Shown: positions 5,703-6,441 of the stretch, piece by piece
Layout: each line of letters starts with the position of its first letter
Position numbering within the stretch: the first letter of the stretch is position 1
NCBI GenBank assembly: GCA_029263435.1
Contig: JAJCXL010000076.1
Location: 1 to 6,441, forward strand
DNA length: 6,441 bases
Direction: 5' to 3'
DNA from: Acidobacteriota bacterium
GTDB lineage: Bacteria > Acidobacteriota > Vicinamibacteria > Marinacidobacterales > SMYC01
Made by a program: the position numbers and the translations under genes
The notes under the pieces: model-generated
What the model was told of the DNA's origin: nothing
Databases searched by the model: none
What the model saw: the letters and a program-made list of their open reading frames with translations, nothing else

Positions 5703-6441
5703 ATGAGTGACAGAATGAAACGACGAGTGCTTGCTCTAATGCTCCTGGCCGCGACGGCTTCCGCGGACGACTATCCCCGAAGCCCGGGGCTCGATGTCTT
5801 GCACTATCAGTTCCGCCTCGAGCTCGCGGACGACACCGATGCGATCTCCGGCGAGACTCTCGTCATCATCGATCATACGAGCGAGACGACCACGGAGCTC
5901 GCACTCGATCTGATCGGGCCGAGCGGGGAGTACGGGATGGAGGTGAGCGCGGTCACGTTGGACGGCGAGCCCGCTGCCTACACCCACGCGGGCGACAAGC
6001 TTCGAGTAGCGCTCGGGAGGTCGACTCCGGCGCAAAAGCAAATCCGTATCCACTACGCGGGCATACCCAAAGACGGGCTTGTCATTGCCGACAATAAGCA
6101 TGGCGACCGAACGTTCTCCGCGGATAACTGGCCCAACAAGACTCGATTCTGGCTTCCCACTCTCGATCACCCCTACGACAAGACCACGTGCGAGTTCATC
6201 GTTACCGCGCCGGATCACTACCAGGACGTGGCAAACGGCTTGAAAGTCGAGGAGACGAGTTTGGAACGTGGTCGCAAGCGAACGCACTGGAAGCAGTCGG
6301 TGCCCATCGCGACCTGGCTGATGGTGATCTCGGCCGCGCGCTATGCCGTCCAGTGGGTAGATGACTATGCCGGCATCTCCATTCAGACCTGGGTCTTTCC
6401 GCAAGACCGAGACGCAGGCTTTTTCGATTTTGCCCGCGCGC
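5703..6441 (+). CDS. Exported M1-family metallopeptidase (aminopeptidase N-like), 3' truncated
   Basis: The 246 visible codons begin with a Sec signal (MKRRVLALMLLAATASA, residues 5-21) and continue with the N-terminal beta domain of M1 zinc aminopeptidases. Evidence is the opening DVLHYQFRLEL (31-41), ISGETLVIIDHT (48-59), and the family block NWPNKTRFWLPTLDHPYDKT (142-161) followed by CEFIVTAP. PIATWLMVISAARYAV (201-216) matches the usual end of this domain. The GxMEN and HExxH...E zinc-site motifs lie beyond the window, so activity cannot be judged. The likely role is N-terminal trimming of peptides in the periplasm or outside the cell. Starts are ambiguous: ATG 5703 (GAGAG at 5693-5697) is chosen; ATG 5715 gives the neatest signal peptide; ATG 5637 is also in frame but adds a polar leader and has no ribosome site. 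Confidence 0.9.
   Translation, partial: MSDRMKRRVLALMLLAATASADDYPRSPGLDVLHYQFRLELADDTDAISGETLVIIDHTSETTTELALDLIGPSGEYGMEVSAVTLDGEPAAYTHAGDKLRVALGRSTPAQKQIRIHYAGIPKDGLVIADNKHGDRTFSADNWPNKTRFWLPTLDHPYDKTTCEFIVTAPDHYQDVANGLKVEETSLERGRKRTHWKQSVPIATWLMVISAARYAVQWVDDYAGISIQTWVFPQDRDAGFFDFARA

Noticed and set aside
5736..6404. 222-codon open frame on the minus strand across the peptidase gene
   Set aside because: Arg/Val/Gly-rich shadow of the M1 gene. The plus strand gives a recognisable peptidase domain with a signal peptide, and the minus frame has no domain.

Overview
This 6.4 kb window is GC-rich (clearly above 60% by eye) and gene-dense. It holds six protein genes, two of them cut by the window edges. 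No RNA gene, insertion sequence, CRISPR array or phage module was seen. Coding style (G/C-ending codons, TGA stops in four of the five visible gene ends) and the gene families suggest a Gram-negative bacterium with an outer membrane. An Acidobacteriota-like or similar soil/marine lineage is likely. That placement rests on remembered family distribution and not on any marker gene: the secreted ankyrin protein ending in a CxxC tail, the 'IDHTR' kinase-like protein, and the HlyD variant ending in WRQFNGFPP.

Layout: (1) 1-2443, plus strand: the 3' part of a HlyD-type periplasmic adaptor, joined by an ATGA stop/start overlap to a TolC-type outer-membrane channel. Together they form the outer two thirds of a tripartite export system. 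The inner-membrane pump is not in the window and probably lies upstream. (2) 2416-3240, minus strand: a predicted secreted atypical-kinase-like protein, whose 3' end overlaps the TolC gene by 28 bp. (3) 3241-3334: a 94 bp divergent intergenic region with an interrupted 25 bp dyad. (4) 3335-5128, plus strand: a 597-residue exported ankyrin-repeat protein with a charged insert and a C-terminal CVSC. (5) 5131-5165: a strong 15 bp hairpin between convergent genes. (6) 5170-5619, minus strand: a 149-residue, four-helix membrane protein of unknown function, starting at TTG behind a strong ribosome binding site. (7) 5620-5702: a short divergent spacer. (8) 5703-6441, plus strand: the 5' part of an exported M1-family metallopeptidase, cut by the window end before its active site.

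With the possible exception of the adaptor/channel pair, no established system is complete here. Most products appear to act in the envelope or periplasm (export, signal-peptide-bearing kinase-like protein, ankyrin scaffold, peptidase). The most unusual unit is the divergent pair of a predicted exported kinase-like protein and an exported ankyrin protein; a functional link between them is inference only.
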